From contig OZ221973.1 of the NCBI GenBank assembly GCA_965119745.1, forward strand, positions 3,162,001 to 3,226,000: a DNA stretch of 64,000 bases, given 5' to 3'. Of this stretch, positions 15,603 through 23,356 are shown in pieces (position 1 is the stretch's first letter; each line of letters starts with the position of its first letter). The DNA comes from CAJFUR01 sp904420575 (GTDB lineage Bacteria > Actinomycetota > Coriobacteriia > Coriobacteriales > Eggerthellaceae). The translations under genes and the position numbers were made by a program. The notes under the pieces are model-generated. The model was given only the letters and a program-made list of their open reading frames with translations, was not told the origin of the DNA and did not search any database.

Positions 15603-17012
15603 TCATACCGCGAACAGGTGCGCGAACTCGCCCAACGGCGGCAACGCCAAAGCCATGATCAGCACGAACGCCACCGACCACGGAACGCCCACCTTGAGCA
15701 GGTCGCGGGTGTTAAAGTAGCCGTAGTTGTAGGTCATGAGCCATTGCCCGTCCACGAACGGCACCAAGGCGCTCAATTGCCCCCAAATCGACAGCGTGAC
15801 GACGAGAAGCATCGTGGACATGTCGAACGCCGCGCCCATGGCGATGACGCTTGGCGTGACCATCGCCACCAGCAAAGGCCCACCCGGAAGGGCGCCTCGG
15901 ATCAGGACCAGCACGACCGACATCACGATGTAGAACAGCACCGCGTTCCACGAGCCGAACCCTCCCAAGGTCACCTGCATGATCCAGTCGATCGCGCCCG
16001 TGTTGACCATGGCGGTGGTCAACGAGAACAAAGCGCCCACGAGCAGGATCAGGTCAAACGGCGTTTCGTCGCGGTAATCCTCCCACGTGAGCATGTCGAC
16101 GCCCGGAAGGAACATGACCACCAGCCCGATCAGCGCGACGAACGTCGTGTCGAACACCTTTATCCACGAGCCTGATATCCACAGCGCCAGCATGCAGGCG
16201 ATTATCGCCAGGACCTTCTTGTCATAGAAGGAGAACTCCATGTCGTTCTCGAAGCGGCCATGCAGCGCCTCGAGCGTGGCGTCGCTCAGGTTCTCGGGCT
16301 TGAGCACCAGCAGCACCAGGCCCAGCAGCGTCAGGAACGCCAAAAGCGCAATGGGGAGGCCCGCCGCCGTCCACTGCAGGAAGCTGATCTGCTCGCCGGT
16401 GGTGATCTCGAGCTTCTGGATGATGGTGGCGTTGGTCGCAGAGCTGATGGGCATGGAGATGCCGCCGCTCATCGAAGCGAGCGGGATGATGATCATGAGG
16501 CATTTCTTGAAGCTTGGCGGCAGGTCGAAGTCCTTCGTCAGCGCAGCCGCCACGCCGGCGACGATGGCGCAGGACGCCAGATCGGACATGAACCCAGAAA
16601 GCACCCACGTCGTCATCCCGAAAGCGAAGACGAGCTTCTTCGAGTCGTTCCCGAACCGATAGACGAAGAAGTGCATCAGCTTCGAGGGAAGGTCGCTCTT
16701 GTGGACCATGGCCGCTATGCCGAACACGGCAAGCAGAAAGAAGAACGTGGAGTTCACGAATCCCGCATAGATTTCTGCGAGCGATTCCGCGGCGCCCATG
16801 AAAGGGAGCATGATGATGCCCGCAACCGCCGAAACCCAGTTCGGCATCACGTGAAACGTCCACATGATGAAAAGGAACACCAGCAACACGAGCGTCATCT
16901 TGCCGCCATGGCTCAAACCCTCGGGCTCGGGCAGGACGCTGCCCATCACCAGAACCATGATGCCCAGCAGCAACAGCGCCACCTTGCGTCGCTTACTCTT
17001 GGATTGTCCCAT
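15603..17012 (-). CDS. SLC13/DASS-family anion transporter
   Basis: A 469-residue integral membrane protein with about a dozen hydrophobic segments and the DASS-type re-entrant stretch GGISMPISSATNATI. Members carry dicarboxylates, sulfate or other organic anions, usually with sodium. It is the last gene in the same-strand run containing two molybdoenzyme cassettes, 143 bp beyond the zinc-ribbon gene, so it probably brings in or exports the substrate or product of one of those enzymes. The ATG at 17012 follows GGGGGAG. The frame is open upstream but not protein-like. Confidence 0.87.
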   Translation of the reverse strand: MGQSKSKRRKVALLLLGIMVLVMGSVLPEPEGLSHGGKMTLVLLVFLFIMWTFHVMPNWVSAVAGIIMLPFMGAAESLAEIYAGFVNSTFFFLLAVFGIAAMVHKSDLPSKLMHFFVYRFGNDSKKLVFAFGMTTWVLSGFMSDLASCAIVAGVAAALTKDFDLPPSFKKCLMIIIPLASMSGGISMPISSATNATIIQKLEITTGEQISFLQWTAAGLPIALLAFLTLLGLVLLVLKPENLSDATLEALHGRFENDMEFSFYDKKVLAIIACMLALWISGSWIKVFDTTFVALIGLVVMFLPGVDMLTWEDYRDETPFDLILLVGALFSLTTAMVNTGAIDWIMQVTLGGFGSWNAVLFYIVMSVVLVLIRGALPGGPLLVAMVTPSVIAMGAAFDMSTMLLVVTLSIWGQLSALVPFVDGQWLMTYNYGYFNTRDLLKVGVPWSVAFVLIMALALPPLGEFAHLFAV

Positions 17013-17085
17013 TTGGGCTCCCCCCGCTTTCACGTACAGGCCCCTTCGGGCGAACGGCCAGTGAGCCGAAAACGCCCTTCCGGAA

Positions 17086-17129
17086 GACGCCTCGGCCGGC
17101 CGAGACACGGCCGGACCGGCCAAGGCGTC
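17086..17129 (-). terminator. Intercistronic hairpin between zinc-ribbon and DASS genes
   Basis: GACGCCT-c-GGCCGG (17086-17099) pairs with CCGGCC-a-AGGCGTC (17116-17129): 13 pairs with one mismatch. There is no T run, so it may mark an mRNA end or processing point rather than a rho-independent terminator. Confidence 0.45.
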
Positions 17130-17155
17130 GTCATGGACGAGCCTCCCGAAGCGCG

Positions 17156-17455
17156 CTACGAAGCGGGAGGCACGGGCGCGCCCGGAACGGGCGGAGCCCC
17201 CTGGGACGCAGATGCACCCGGCGCCTGGGGCGCTCCGGGAGGCAGGGGTGCGCCCGGAGGCTTGGGCGCTCCGGGAGGCAGGGGCGCCCCGGGTGCTCCG
17301 GGCGTTCCCGGCAGGGGCGGCGTGCCGCCCGGAGCGCCGCCCATGCCTTCGAGCTTTGCCCCGCATTGCGCGCACTCGGTGGCGAACAGGTCGTTTTCCG
17401 CCCCGCATTCAGGACACGTCTGGTCAAGGTTTGCAACGGAAGGTCTGAAGCACAT
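17156..17455 (-). CDS. Zinc-ribbon protein with collagen-like Pro/Gly tail (MCFRP family), cassette 2
   Basis: A 99-residue protein beginning MCFRP, then a zinc ribbon with CPEC (residues 14-17) and CAQC (28-31). A tail of repeated G-A-P/P-G-A triplets (for example PGAPGAPLPPGAPKPPGA) looks disordered. A paralogue with the same MCFRP start, spaced cysteines and Ala/Pro tail follows the other molybdoenzyme cassette. Position directly after the Fe-S subunit in both copies suggests a shared accessory role (assembly, electron transfer or scaffold), which is unproven. The ATG at 17455 has AAAGGA ahead. Confidence 0.75.
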   Translation of the reverse strand: MCFRPSVANLDQTCPECGAENDLFATECAQCGAKLEGMGGAPGGTPPLPGTPGAPGAPLPPGAPKPPGAPLPPGAPQAPGASASQGAPPVPGAPVPPAS

Positions 17456-17480
17456 GAGGCTGTCCTTTCTGAACCATGCC

Positions 17481-17511
17481 GGGGCCGCGCGCATCGAGGT
17501 CGCGCGGCCCC
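17481..17511 (-). terminator. Intercistronic hairpin between Fe-S subunit and zinc-ribbon gene, cassette 2
   Basis: A perfect 11-bp stem GGGGCCGCGCG (17481-17491) / CGCGCGGCCCC (17501-17511) with a 9-base loop. It lies between the Fe-S gene and the zinc-ribbon gene. A comparable stem sits at the same place in cassette 1, so partial termination or mRNA processing is likely. Confidence 0.6.
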
Positions 17512-17519
17512 CTCTTCTC

Positions 17520-17873
17520 TTAAGCGCCCTGCACGCGTGGGACGAACAGAACCGCGTTGCGGCCCAGCTCTTCGGCCCGCTTCGCCATTTCCTCCACGGT
17601 GCCGTACTCCATGCACAGCGCCAGGCAATGGTGCACGCAGGCGGGTTTCCTGCCCTCTTTCACCCGTTCGGCGCACAGGTCGCACAGGTGCGTGGGGAAC
17701 GGCAGGTACTCCCATTCCCACTTGTTGTCGGAAAGCTTCCACGGGCCCTCTTCGTGCACGTGGATGCCCCATTGCTGGGACCCTATCGTGTCTTCGTGCG
17801 CGTTGCGGCAGGCTATCTCGCAGCTGCGGCAGCCCGTGCAGTACTCGTGGTCGATCAACAAAGCATTCGCCAT
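17520..17873 (-). CDS. Two-cluster 4Fe-4S electron-transfer subunit of molybdoenzyme, cassette 2
   Basis: A 117-residue ferredoxin-like protein with eight cysteines in two sets: C12, C15, C18 and C22 in YCTGCRSCEIACRNAH, and C64, C67, C79 and C83 in LCDLCAER and ACVHHC. This is a shortened DmsB/NrfC-type subunit that can hold two [4Fe-4S] clusters instead of the usual four. It has no signal or membrane segment. It lies 11 bases after its catalytic partner and has a strong TAGGAGGG. It should pass electrons to the Mo subunit in the cytoplasm. Confidence 0.88.
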   Translation of the reverse strand: MANALLIDHEYCTGCRSCEIACRNAHEDTIGSQQWGIHVHEEGPWKLSDNKWEWEYLPFPTHLCDLCAERVKEGRKPACVHHCLALCMEYGTVEEMAKRAEELGRNAVLFVPRVQGA

Positions 17874-17884
17874 CGTTCGCCCTC

Positions 17885-20140
17885 CTAGTCTTCGAGTCCG
17901 CTGACGGGACGGATTTTGCACAGCAGGCATTTGTAGGGCGCGCCCAATCCGAGCTTCCCGATATGCTCGTGCGGCATGAGGTTGTTGATCTGGGCTTTGA
18001 ACACGCCGAAGTAGTTCGGCGCCTCGCCGTCCTGCTCGGGGAACCACCACCCGTGCTGCGCATGGACGACGCGCGGGTCGACCGTGGGGGTGACGCGGGC
18101 CTTTTCGCGGCAATGCCCGAACTGGTTCTCTATCTCCACCCATCCGCCGTCCTCGATGCCGTACTTCGCCGCGGTCTCGGGGTGTATTTCCACGATGGGC
18201 CACGGGTCGATGTTGCGCAGCGACTCGATCTGGCGATGCTCGGAATGGAACGAGGTGAACTTGCGGCCGCCCGTGCTCAGCACCAGGGGGTACTCCTTGT
18301 ACGTGTCGGGCGTGCTGAGCGGGCTGTACTGCGGCTCGATGTAGTACGGCAGCGGGTCGTCGCCCCAGGCCCCGAACTGCAGGGACTTGAGTTCCACCAG
18401 GCCCGTGACCGTTTCGAAGCCCGGCTTGCCATCGGACCGGCACAGGCCCTTCTCGTACTTGTGGTATTCGTAGGGAGCCTGGTAGGCGTCTTTGGCGCGC
18501 AGCTCGTCGAAGTCGAATCCCACGAAATCCTCCAGCATCCAGCTGTAGAATTCGGTGACGCTGTCCCAGGGCCATGCCTCGGGAGTGATGCGCTTCCCCA
18601 GATCAAAGCATATCTCCAGGTCGGATTTGGTTTCGCCGTACTCCACCGCTTTGTTCATGGCGCCAAGGAAGTGCGTGCAGCGCCCGAAGTGCGGCTGCAC
18701 GATTCCGTCGTGCTCGGGGAAGGTGGCCACCGGCACGAAGACGTCTGCCAGCCCCATGATGGTGGGGGTCATGAACAGGTCGGACGCCACGATGAAGTCC
18801 AGCTTCTTCATGGCCTCGAACCAGCGCTGGGGCACCGAGGTGCCGCAGGCGTACAGGTTGGTGGAATGGATCCAGGCGAACTTCAACGGATAGGGCTTGC
18901 CGGTCTCCAAGACGTTCAGCACGGTGTCGGCATGGCAGATGGCCATGGACGCGGCGGACGCGGGGTACTCCTTGGTGCCGATGCGCGCCTCCATGTCTTC
19001 CGGGTCGACGTACTGCTGGTTCTCGTAGCGCCACTTGCCCGTCAGCGTGGCCTTCGGGCCGATGACCACGCCGCCTGGCGCGTCCAGACGCCCGGTGATG
19101 GCGTTCAGGTCCAGGATGCACTGCGCCACCTGGGGCCCGTTCGACATCATCTCGATCGCGACGCCCCAGGCGATGGAGCCCGTCTTCGCGTTCGCGAACA
19201 TGCGGGCCGACGCCACGATGTCCTCTTCGGAAAGCCAGCAGACCTCCGCCGCCCGCGCGGGGGTGTACTCCTGCACGCGCTCCTTCAGCTCGGCGAACCC
19301 GTAGCACCATTTCTCGACGAAATCGTGGTCGTACAGGTCCTCGTTGATGACGACGTTCAGCCACGCCAGCGCCAGCATGGCGTCGGAGCCGGGACGCAGC
19401 TGCAGGTGATACTCCGATTTGCTGGTCAGCCATGTGAGGCGCGGGTCGACGCAGATGATCTTCGTGCCGCGCTTCATCATGTCGATGACGGCATGGCCGA
19501 ACAGGCCGTCGCCGTTGGACTGGAGCGGCCCCTTCCCCCACAGCACCAGGACCTCGCTCAGCTCGTAGGCGGGGTTGTCGTAGCGGTCGGGAAAGAACTG
19601 CGCGTAGTCGAACTCGGGATAGCCGGTGCCCAGGATGAAGTTCGTGATGGAGCAGCGCGGGCCGTAGCAGGACTGGCCCGAAAGGTCGGTGCAGCAGTTC
19701 GGGCTGCGGAACACCGCGTAGGTGAGAGCGGGATAGTAGTTCGTCGCCTCGCGGCCCGTGCCGCCGAACACGGCGAGGGAACGCGCTCCCCACTCGGCGC
19801 GGATCGCCTCGGTCTTCTCCACGATCTCGTCGTAGGCCTCGTCCCACGTGATGCGTTCCCACTTGTCAAGCCCACGGTCCTCCTTGTTGCGGCGCATGGG
19901 ATACACCAGACGGTCCGGATGGTACTCGTACTCTTTAAGAGCAAGGCATCTCACGCACAGACGCCCCTGCGAGATGGGGTGCTCTTCGTCCCCTTCCACT
20001 TCGACGAGCTTGCCGTCCTTGACATGCAGCTTCAGCCCGCACCCGGTCGGGTGGCAGCCCGGCGCCGACCACGCGCAGGTACGTACCCAGTAATCGTCCT
20101 CGGTGCCGGTCTTCCATTCTCTCGATATCTCTTTGACCAT
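17885..20140 (-). CDS. Molybdopterin (bis-PGD) oxidoreductase catalytic subunit, catechol-dehydroxylase/acetylene-hydratase-like, cassette 2
   Basis: A 751-residue member of the DMSO-reductase superfamily. Near the start, C22, C29, C34, C62 and C65 (SAPGCHPTGC, GRLCVRC) could bind an Fe-S cluster, in an atypical spacing. SGQSCYGPR (Cys158) is where a Cys Mo ligand would be expected, by analogy. The C-terminal molybdopterin dinucleotide-binding domain follows (VLSTGGRKFTSFHSEHRQ; HAQHGWWFPEQ). There is no Tat signal, unlike most family members in these bacteria, so it should be cytoplasmic. It resembles the group holding catechol dehydroxylases and pyrogallol transhydroxylase; the reaction is not known. 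It is a diverged paralogue of the enzyme at 20882-23263. Confidence 0.85.
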   Translation of the reverse strand: MVKEISREWKTGTEDDYWVRTCAWSAPGCHPTGCGLKLHVKDGKLVEVEGDEEHPISQGRLCVRCLALKEYEYHPDRLVYPMRRNKEDRGLDKWERITWDEAYDEIVEKTEAIRAEWGARSLAVFGGTGREATNYYPALTYAVFRSPNCCTDLSGQSCYGPRCSITNFILGTGYPEFDYAQFFPDRYDNPAYELSEVLVLWGKGPLQSNGDGLFGHAVIDMMKRGTKIICVDPRLTWLTSKSEYHLQLRPGSDAMLALAWLNVVINEDLYDHDFVEKWCYGFAELKERVQEYTPARAAEVCWLSEEDIVASARMFANAKTGSIAWGVAIEMMSNGPQVAQCILDLNAITGRLDAPGGVVIGPKATLTGKWRYENQQYVDPEDMEARIGTKEYPASAASMAICHADTVLNVLETGKPYPLKFAWIHSTNLYACGTSVPQRWFEAMKKLDFIVASDLFMTPTIMGLADVFVPVATFPEHDGIVQPHFGRCTHFLGAMNKAVEYGETKSDLEICFDLGKRITPEAWPWDSVTEFYSWMLEDFVGFDFDELRAKDAYQAPYEYHKYEKGLCRSDGKPGFETVTGLVELKSLQFGAWGDDPLPYYIEPQYSPLSTPDTYKEYPLVLSTGGRKFTSFHSEHRQIESLRNIDPWPIVEIHPETAAKYGIEDGGWVEIENQFGHCREKARVTPTVDPRVVHAQHGWWFPEQDGEAPNYFGVFKAQINNLMPHEHIGKLGLGAPYKCLLCKIRPVSGLED

Positions 20141-20211
20141 AAGGCTCTTCCTCTCTTGGTTCTCGGTCCCCCTGGCGGCGCGCCCGCAGGGCGCAGCCGC
20201 GCGTGTGTCCG

Positions 20212-20436
20212 TCACTTGTCCGGTGCCTTCGGGGCCGACGGCGCCTTGGGCGCGGCAGGGGCTGGGGCGCCTGGAACGTCGGGGGCTTTCGGTGCCGGGG
20301 CGCCCTCGCCGGGCTCGGGCATGGGCGCGCCGCAAAACGGGCACTCCTTTTGAAGGATGCCCGCTATGACGGCGCACTCCTTGCCGCACTCGGGGCATAC
20401 CTGGGGCGCCGTGACTTCTGCTGGTCTGAAACACAT
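20212..20436 (-). CDS. MCFRP zinc-ribbon protein, cassette 1
   Basis: A 74-residue paralogue of the protein at 17156-17455. It starts MCFRP, has CPEC (14-17) and CPFC (32-35), and ends in an Ala/Pro/Lys-rich tail (PGAPAPAAPKAPSAPKAP). The spacing between the two cysteine pairs is four residues longer than in the other copy. It follows the cassette-1 Fe-S gene and precedes the cassette-2 catalytic gene. The start at 20436 is fixed by the shared MCFRP and an upstream GAGGA. Function unknown. Confidence 0.75.
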   Translation of the reverse strand: MCFRPAEVTAPQVCPECGKECAVIAGILQKECPFCGAPMPEPGEGAPAPKAPDVPGAPAPAAPKAPSAPKAPDK

Positions 20437-20460
20437 GAGCGGTCCTCGTTCCTTCTTGTA

Positions 20461-20493
20461 GCGGGGCCCGCGGCCCAAAGAAGCGGACCCCGC
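20461..20493 (-). terminator. Intercistronic hairpin between Fe-S subunit and zinc-ribbon gene, cassette 1
   Basis: GCGGGG-c-CCGC (20461-20471) pairs with GCGG-a-CCCCGC (20483-20493): ten pairs with one mismatch. It has the same location relative to the genes as the stem at 17481-17511, although the sequence differs. Confidence 0.55.
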
Positions 20494-20520
20494 GAGGCGA
20501 AAAACTTGCAGGCGTCGGGC

Positions 20521-20868
20521 TCAAGGCCTGAACAGCACCGTGAACGGCTTGTTCATGCGGCCGGCGAGCTCTTCGATGGGGCCGTACTCCATGACCTGGG
20601 ACTGGCAATGATGCACGCACGTGGGCCAGCGGCCTTCCTCGACGCGCTCGGCGCAGAGGTCGCACAGCGCGGTGGGCATCGGCACGTAGTGGAAGTCCCA
20701 TTTGCTCGGCGCTATCTCGAAGGGGCCTATCTGCGCCAGCTTGATGCCCCATTGCCCGAGCGGAAGCTGGTGTTCCACCTTGCAGGCCATCTCGCACGTG
20801 TGGCAGCCCGTGCAGTACTCGTAGTCGATGAGAAGGCCGTATTCCTTGTTCGGATCTCGTTTCTCCAT
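20521..20868 (-). CDS. Two-cluster 4Fe-4S electron-transfer subunit of molybdoenzyme, cassette 1
   Basis: A 115-residue paralogue of the protein at 17520-17873. Cysteines C19, C22, C25 and C29 (YCTGCHTCEMACK) and C69, C72, C84 and C88 (LCDLCAER, TCVHHC) provide for two [4Fe-4S] clusters. There is no signal peptide and no membrane anchor. The ATG at 20868 follows GGAAGGGG and lies 13 bases past the catalytic gene's stop. It is the presumed electron donor to that subunit. Confidence 0.88.
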   Translation of the reverse strand: MEKRDPNKEYGLLIDYEYCTGCHTCEMACKVEHQLPLGQWGIKLAQIGPFEIAPSKWDFHYVPMPTALCDLCAERVEEGRWPTCVHHCQSQVMEYGPIEELAGRMNKPFTVLFRP

Positions 20869-20881
20869 GGTTCGCCCCTTC

Positions 20882-23263
20882 CTATGCCTCGGCTGCCGGC
20901 ACCGTGCCGGAAACAAACGAATCGACGACCGGCGTCTTGCCGGGCACGCCCCAGCCTTTGTCCGCGTATTCCTTGGTAATGGGGAACAGTTCGGGGTCGT
21001 ATCCTTCGGCCTTCGAGATGCGGCACATCTGCGTGTTGTACGGCGCGCACTCGCCGCTGGGACCCTCGTCGCACATGGGCGTCAGGCAGTTGACGTTGGA
21101 CTCGAAGCAGCCGAACGGCTCTTCGCCTTCGGGATCGCGCTCGGGGAACCACCAGCCATGCTCCGCCATGATGCTGTTCGGATACATGGACACGTTGAAC
21201 TTCGCCTGCTCGTAGCATTTGCCCCGATGGTTTTCTATGAGCACCCAGTCGCCTTCGCGTATGCCGTGGCGCGCGGCCAACTCCGGCGTCATCTCCACCT
21301 GGGGCCACCGATGGAACTCGCGCATGGAGGCAAGCTGGCGATGCTCGGAATGGAAGAACTCCCACGAACGCCGGCCGGTCATGAGGAAGATGGGGTACTC
21401 CTTGGCGTAGTCGGGGTTGCTCACCGGGCTGGGATCGGGCTCGATGTAGTACGGCAGCGGGTCCAGGCCGCAGCTCTGCAGGGACAGGCAGTACAGCTCG
21501 ATGCGTCCCGTAGGCGTGCGGAAACCGAGTTGCCCGTCGGAGCGGCACTTGCCCGTCTGGTACTTGTAGTAGTCGATGTGCTCCCAGTAGTACATCTCCT
21601 TCTGCAGCTTGCTGTAGGAGAAGTCTTCGGGCACCTCCAGCTGGTCGAGGTGCGTCATCACGTATTCCCAGAACTCTTCCTGGGTGTCCCATGGCGCGTC
21701 TTCGGGATGCAGGCGCTTGGTCAGGTCGATGATGAGCTGCTCGTCGCTTTTCGCGTTGGTCTCCTGGACCTTGTTGATGGTGCGCAGCGGGTTGTACCAT
21801 CCGCGCACGCCCACGCGCTCGGTGCTCATGGCCACGGGCAGGAAAAGATCGGCGCAGGCCACGGCCGTAGGGGTCAGGTACACGTCCATGACCACGGTGA
21901 ACGGGCACTTCAACATGGCCGCCAGGATGCGCTTGGAATCGCACCCCATGTTCACGATGGAGTTGTTCGACTGCATGACCATCATGCGGATCGGGTACGG
22001 CTTGCCGGTCTCCAATGCCTCCAGGATGACGTCGGAGGAAGGCGTGGTGTCGATGTCCTTTGCCCTGAGCGGGTACTTCTCCTTGCCAAAGCGCTTGTCG
22101 GAGTTGTCGAGGTCCGTCAGCATGGCCTTGCGCGCATATGCCTGGATGTAGCCGGTGTTCACGATGATGTTGCCGCCGGGATTGTCGATGTTGCCCGTGA
22201 TGGCGCTCAGGCAGATGATCCCGTGGATGGCCCCGAAGCCGTGCTTCTGCTGGTCGAGCTTCAGCCCCCACTGTATGGCAGCCGGCTTGGCCGTGGCGAA
22301 CCGGCGCGCAGAGGCCACGATGAGGTCCTCGGACACGCCCGTGATCTCGGCCACGCGCGCAGCGGGATACTCGGCCGCACGCTCGGCCAGCTGCTCGAAG
22401 CCGTAGCACCAGTTGGCAACGAAGTCGTGGTCGTACAGGTCTTCCTGGACGATGACGTTGATCCAGCCCAGGGCGAGCGCCCCATCGGTGCCGGGACGGA
22501 TCTGCAGGTAGTATTCAGACTGCGCCCCCAGCCACGAAAGCCGCGGGTCGATGTCGATGAGGGTCATGCCGCGCTTCATGAGGTCGATGATCCAGTGGCC
22601 CAAGAACCCGTCGGCGTTGGTGACGGTGGGATTGTTTCCCCAGATCACACACACTTCGGGAACACGATAGTCAGGATCGTCGTACCCTCCGGGAATGACC
22701 TGCGCACAGTCCATGACCATGTTGTCGCCCACGACCATGCCCATCATCTTCGTGCGCGGGACGTAGCACGCGTCGCCGCTCAGGAAGCCATGCGGGCTGT
22801 TGGGCGTGTGGAAGGCAAGGTTCGCCATGGCAGTCGCCTGCCAGGTGGCGTTGCGTCCCGTGCCGTGCGCAACCACGATGCTTTCGGTTCCCCAGTTCTC
22901 TTCGATGTCGCGGTACTGTTCCTCGATGATGTCATAGGCTTCGTCCCAGCTGATTTCCTCCCACTTGTTCTCCCCGCGTTCGCCTACGCGCTTGAGCGGG
23001 TTGTACAGGCGCGAATGGTGCGACACGGCTTCTGGCACCGCCAGGCAGCGCATGCACAGGCGGCCGTTGTAGATGGGGCTTTTCGGGTCGCCCTCGATCT
23101 TCACCAGGTTGCCGTCCTTGTCGGTGTAGTGAAGGACGCCGCAGCCGTTGTGGCAGCCGGGAGCCGACCACTGCGTGTTGCGCGTGACGGTCAGGTCGCC
23201 CTCCTGCCACTGCCATTCGTCGCGGTAAAGCTCGTCGTTTATCTCTCTTGGACACTTGGCCAT
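20882..23263 (-). CDS. Molybdopterin (bis-PGD) oxidoreductase catalytic subunit, catechol-dehydroxylase/acetylene-hydratase-like, cassette 1
   Basis: A 793-residue DMSO-reductase-superfamily protein. Potential Fe-S ligands are C37, C41, C70 and C73 (SAPGCHNGC, GRLCMRC), and SGDACYVPR holds Cys166 at the likely Mo site. Shared stretches with the cassette-2 enzyme include DPRLSWLGAQSEYYLQIRPG, EDLYDHDFVANWCYGFEQL and AEHGWWFPE, so the pair arose by duplication, but they differ widely elsewhere and probably act on different substrates. No Tat signal is present. The ATG at 23263 with GGAAGGAG is preferred over 23278. A DcuC-type transporter lies 93 bp upstream in the same direction. Confidence 0.85.
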   Translation of the reverse strand: MAKCPREINDELYRDEWQWQEGDLTVTRNTQWSAPGCHNGCGVLHYTDKDGNLVKIEGDPKSPIYNGRLCMRCLAVPEAVSHHSRLYNPLKRVGERGENKWEEISWDEAYDIIEEQYRDIEENWGTESIVVAHGTGRNATWQATAMANLAFHTPNSPHGFLSGDACYVPRTKMMGMVVGDNMVMDCAQVIPGGYDDPDYRVPEVCVIWGNNPTVTNADGFLGHWIIDLMKRGMTLIDIDPRLSWLGAQSEYYLQIRPGTDGALALGWINVIVQEDLYDHDFVANWCYGFEQLAERAAEYPAARVAEITGVSEDLIVASARRFATAKPAAIQWGLKLDQQKHGFGAIHGIICLSAITGNIDNPGGNIIVNTGYIQAYARKAMLTDLDNSDKRFGKEKYPLRAKDIDTTPSSDVILEALETGKPYPIRMMVMQSNNSIVNMGCDSKRILAAMLKCPFTVVMDVYLTPTAVACADLFLPVAMSTERVGVRGWYNPLRTINKVQETNAKSDEQLIIDLTKRLHPEDAPWDTQEEFWEYVMTHLDQLEVPEDFSYSKLQKEMYYWEHIDYYKYQTGKCRSDGQLGFRTPTGRIELYCLSLQSCGLDPLPYYIEPDPSPVSNPDYAKEYPIFLMTGRRSWEFFHSEHRQLASMREFHRWPQVEMTPELAARHGIREGDWVLIENHRGKCYEQAKFNVSMYPNSIMAEHGWWFPERDPEGEEPFGCFESNVNCLTPMCDEGPSGECAPYNTQMCRISKAEGYDPELFPITKEYADKGWGVPGKTPVVDSFVSGTVPAAEA

Positions 23264-23356
23264 TGAATCTCCTTCCACGCATGTTTCGAACGTCTCGCGA
23301 AATGCGGCTTTCCTTGCTGCAGGGCCATAGCGGCAAGCCCCGGCCGCACGAACCTG

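Noticed and set aside
17156..17320. Collagen-like Gly/Pro repeat as a surface collagen-like protein
   Set aside because: It is the tail of a small zinc-ribbon protein without a secretion signal.
17366..20353. A long plus-strand open frame across the cassette-2 molybdoenzyme
   Set aside because: It is an antisense shadow; the opposite strand has conserved enzyme motifs.
17885..23263. Respiratory DMSO/TMAO reductase with quinol link
   Set aside because: There is no Tat signal, no DmsC/NrfD membrane subunit in the run, and the Fe-S subunit is only two-cluster.
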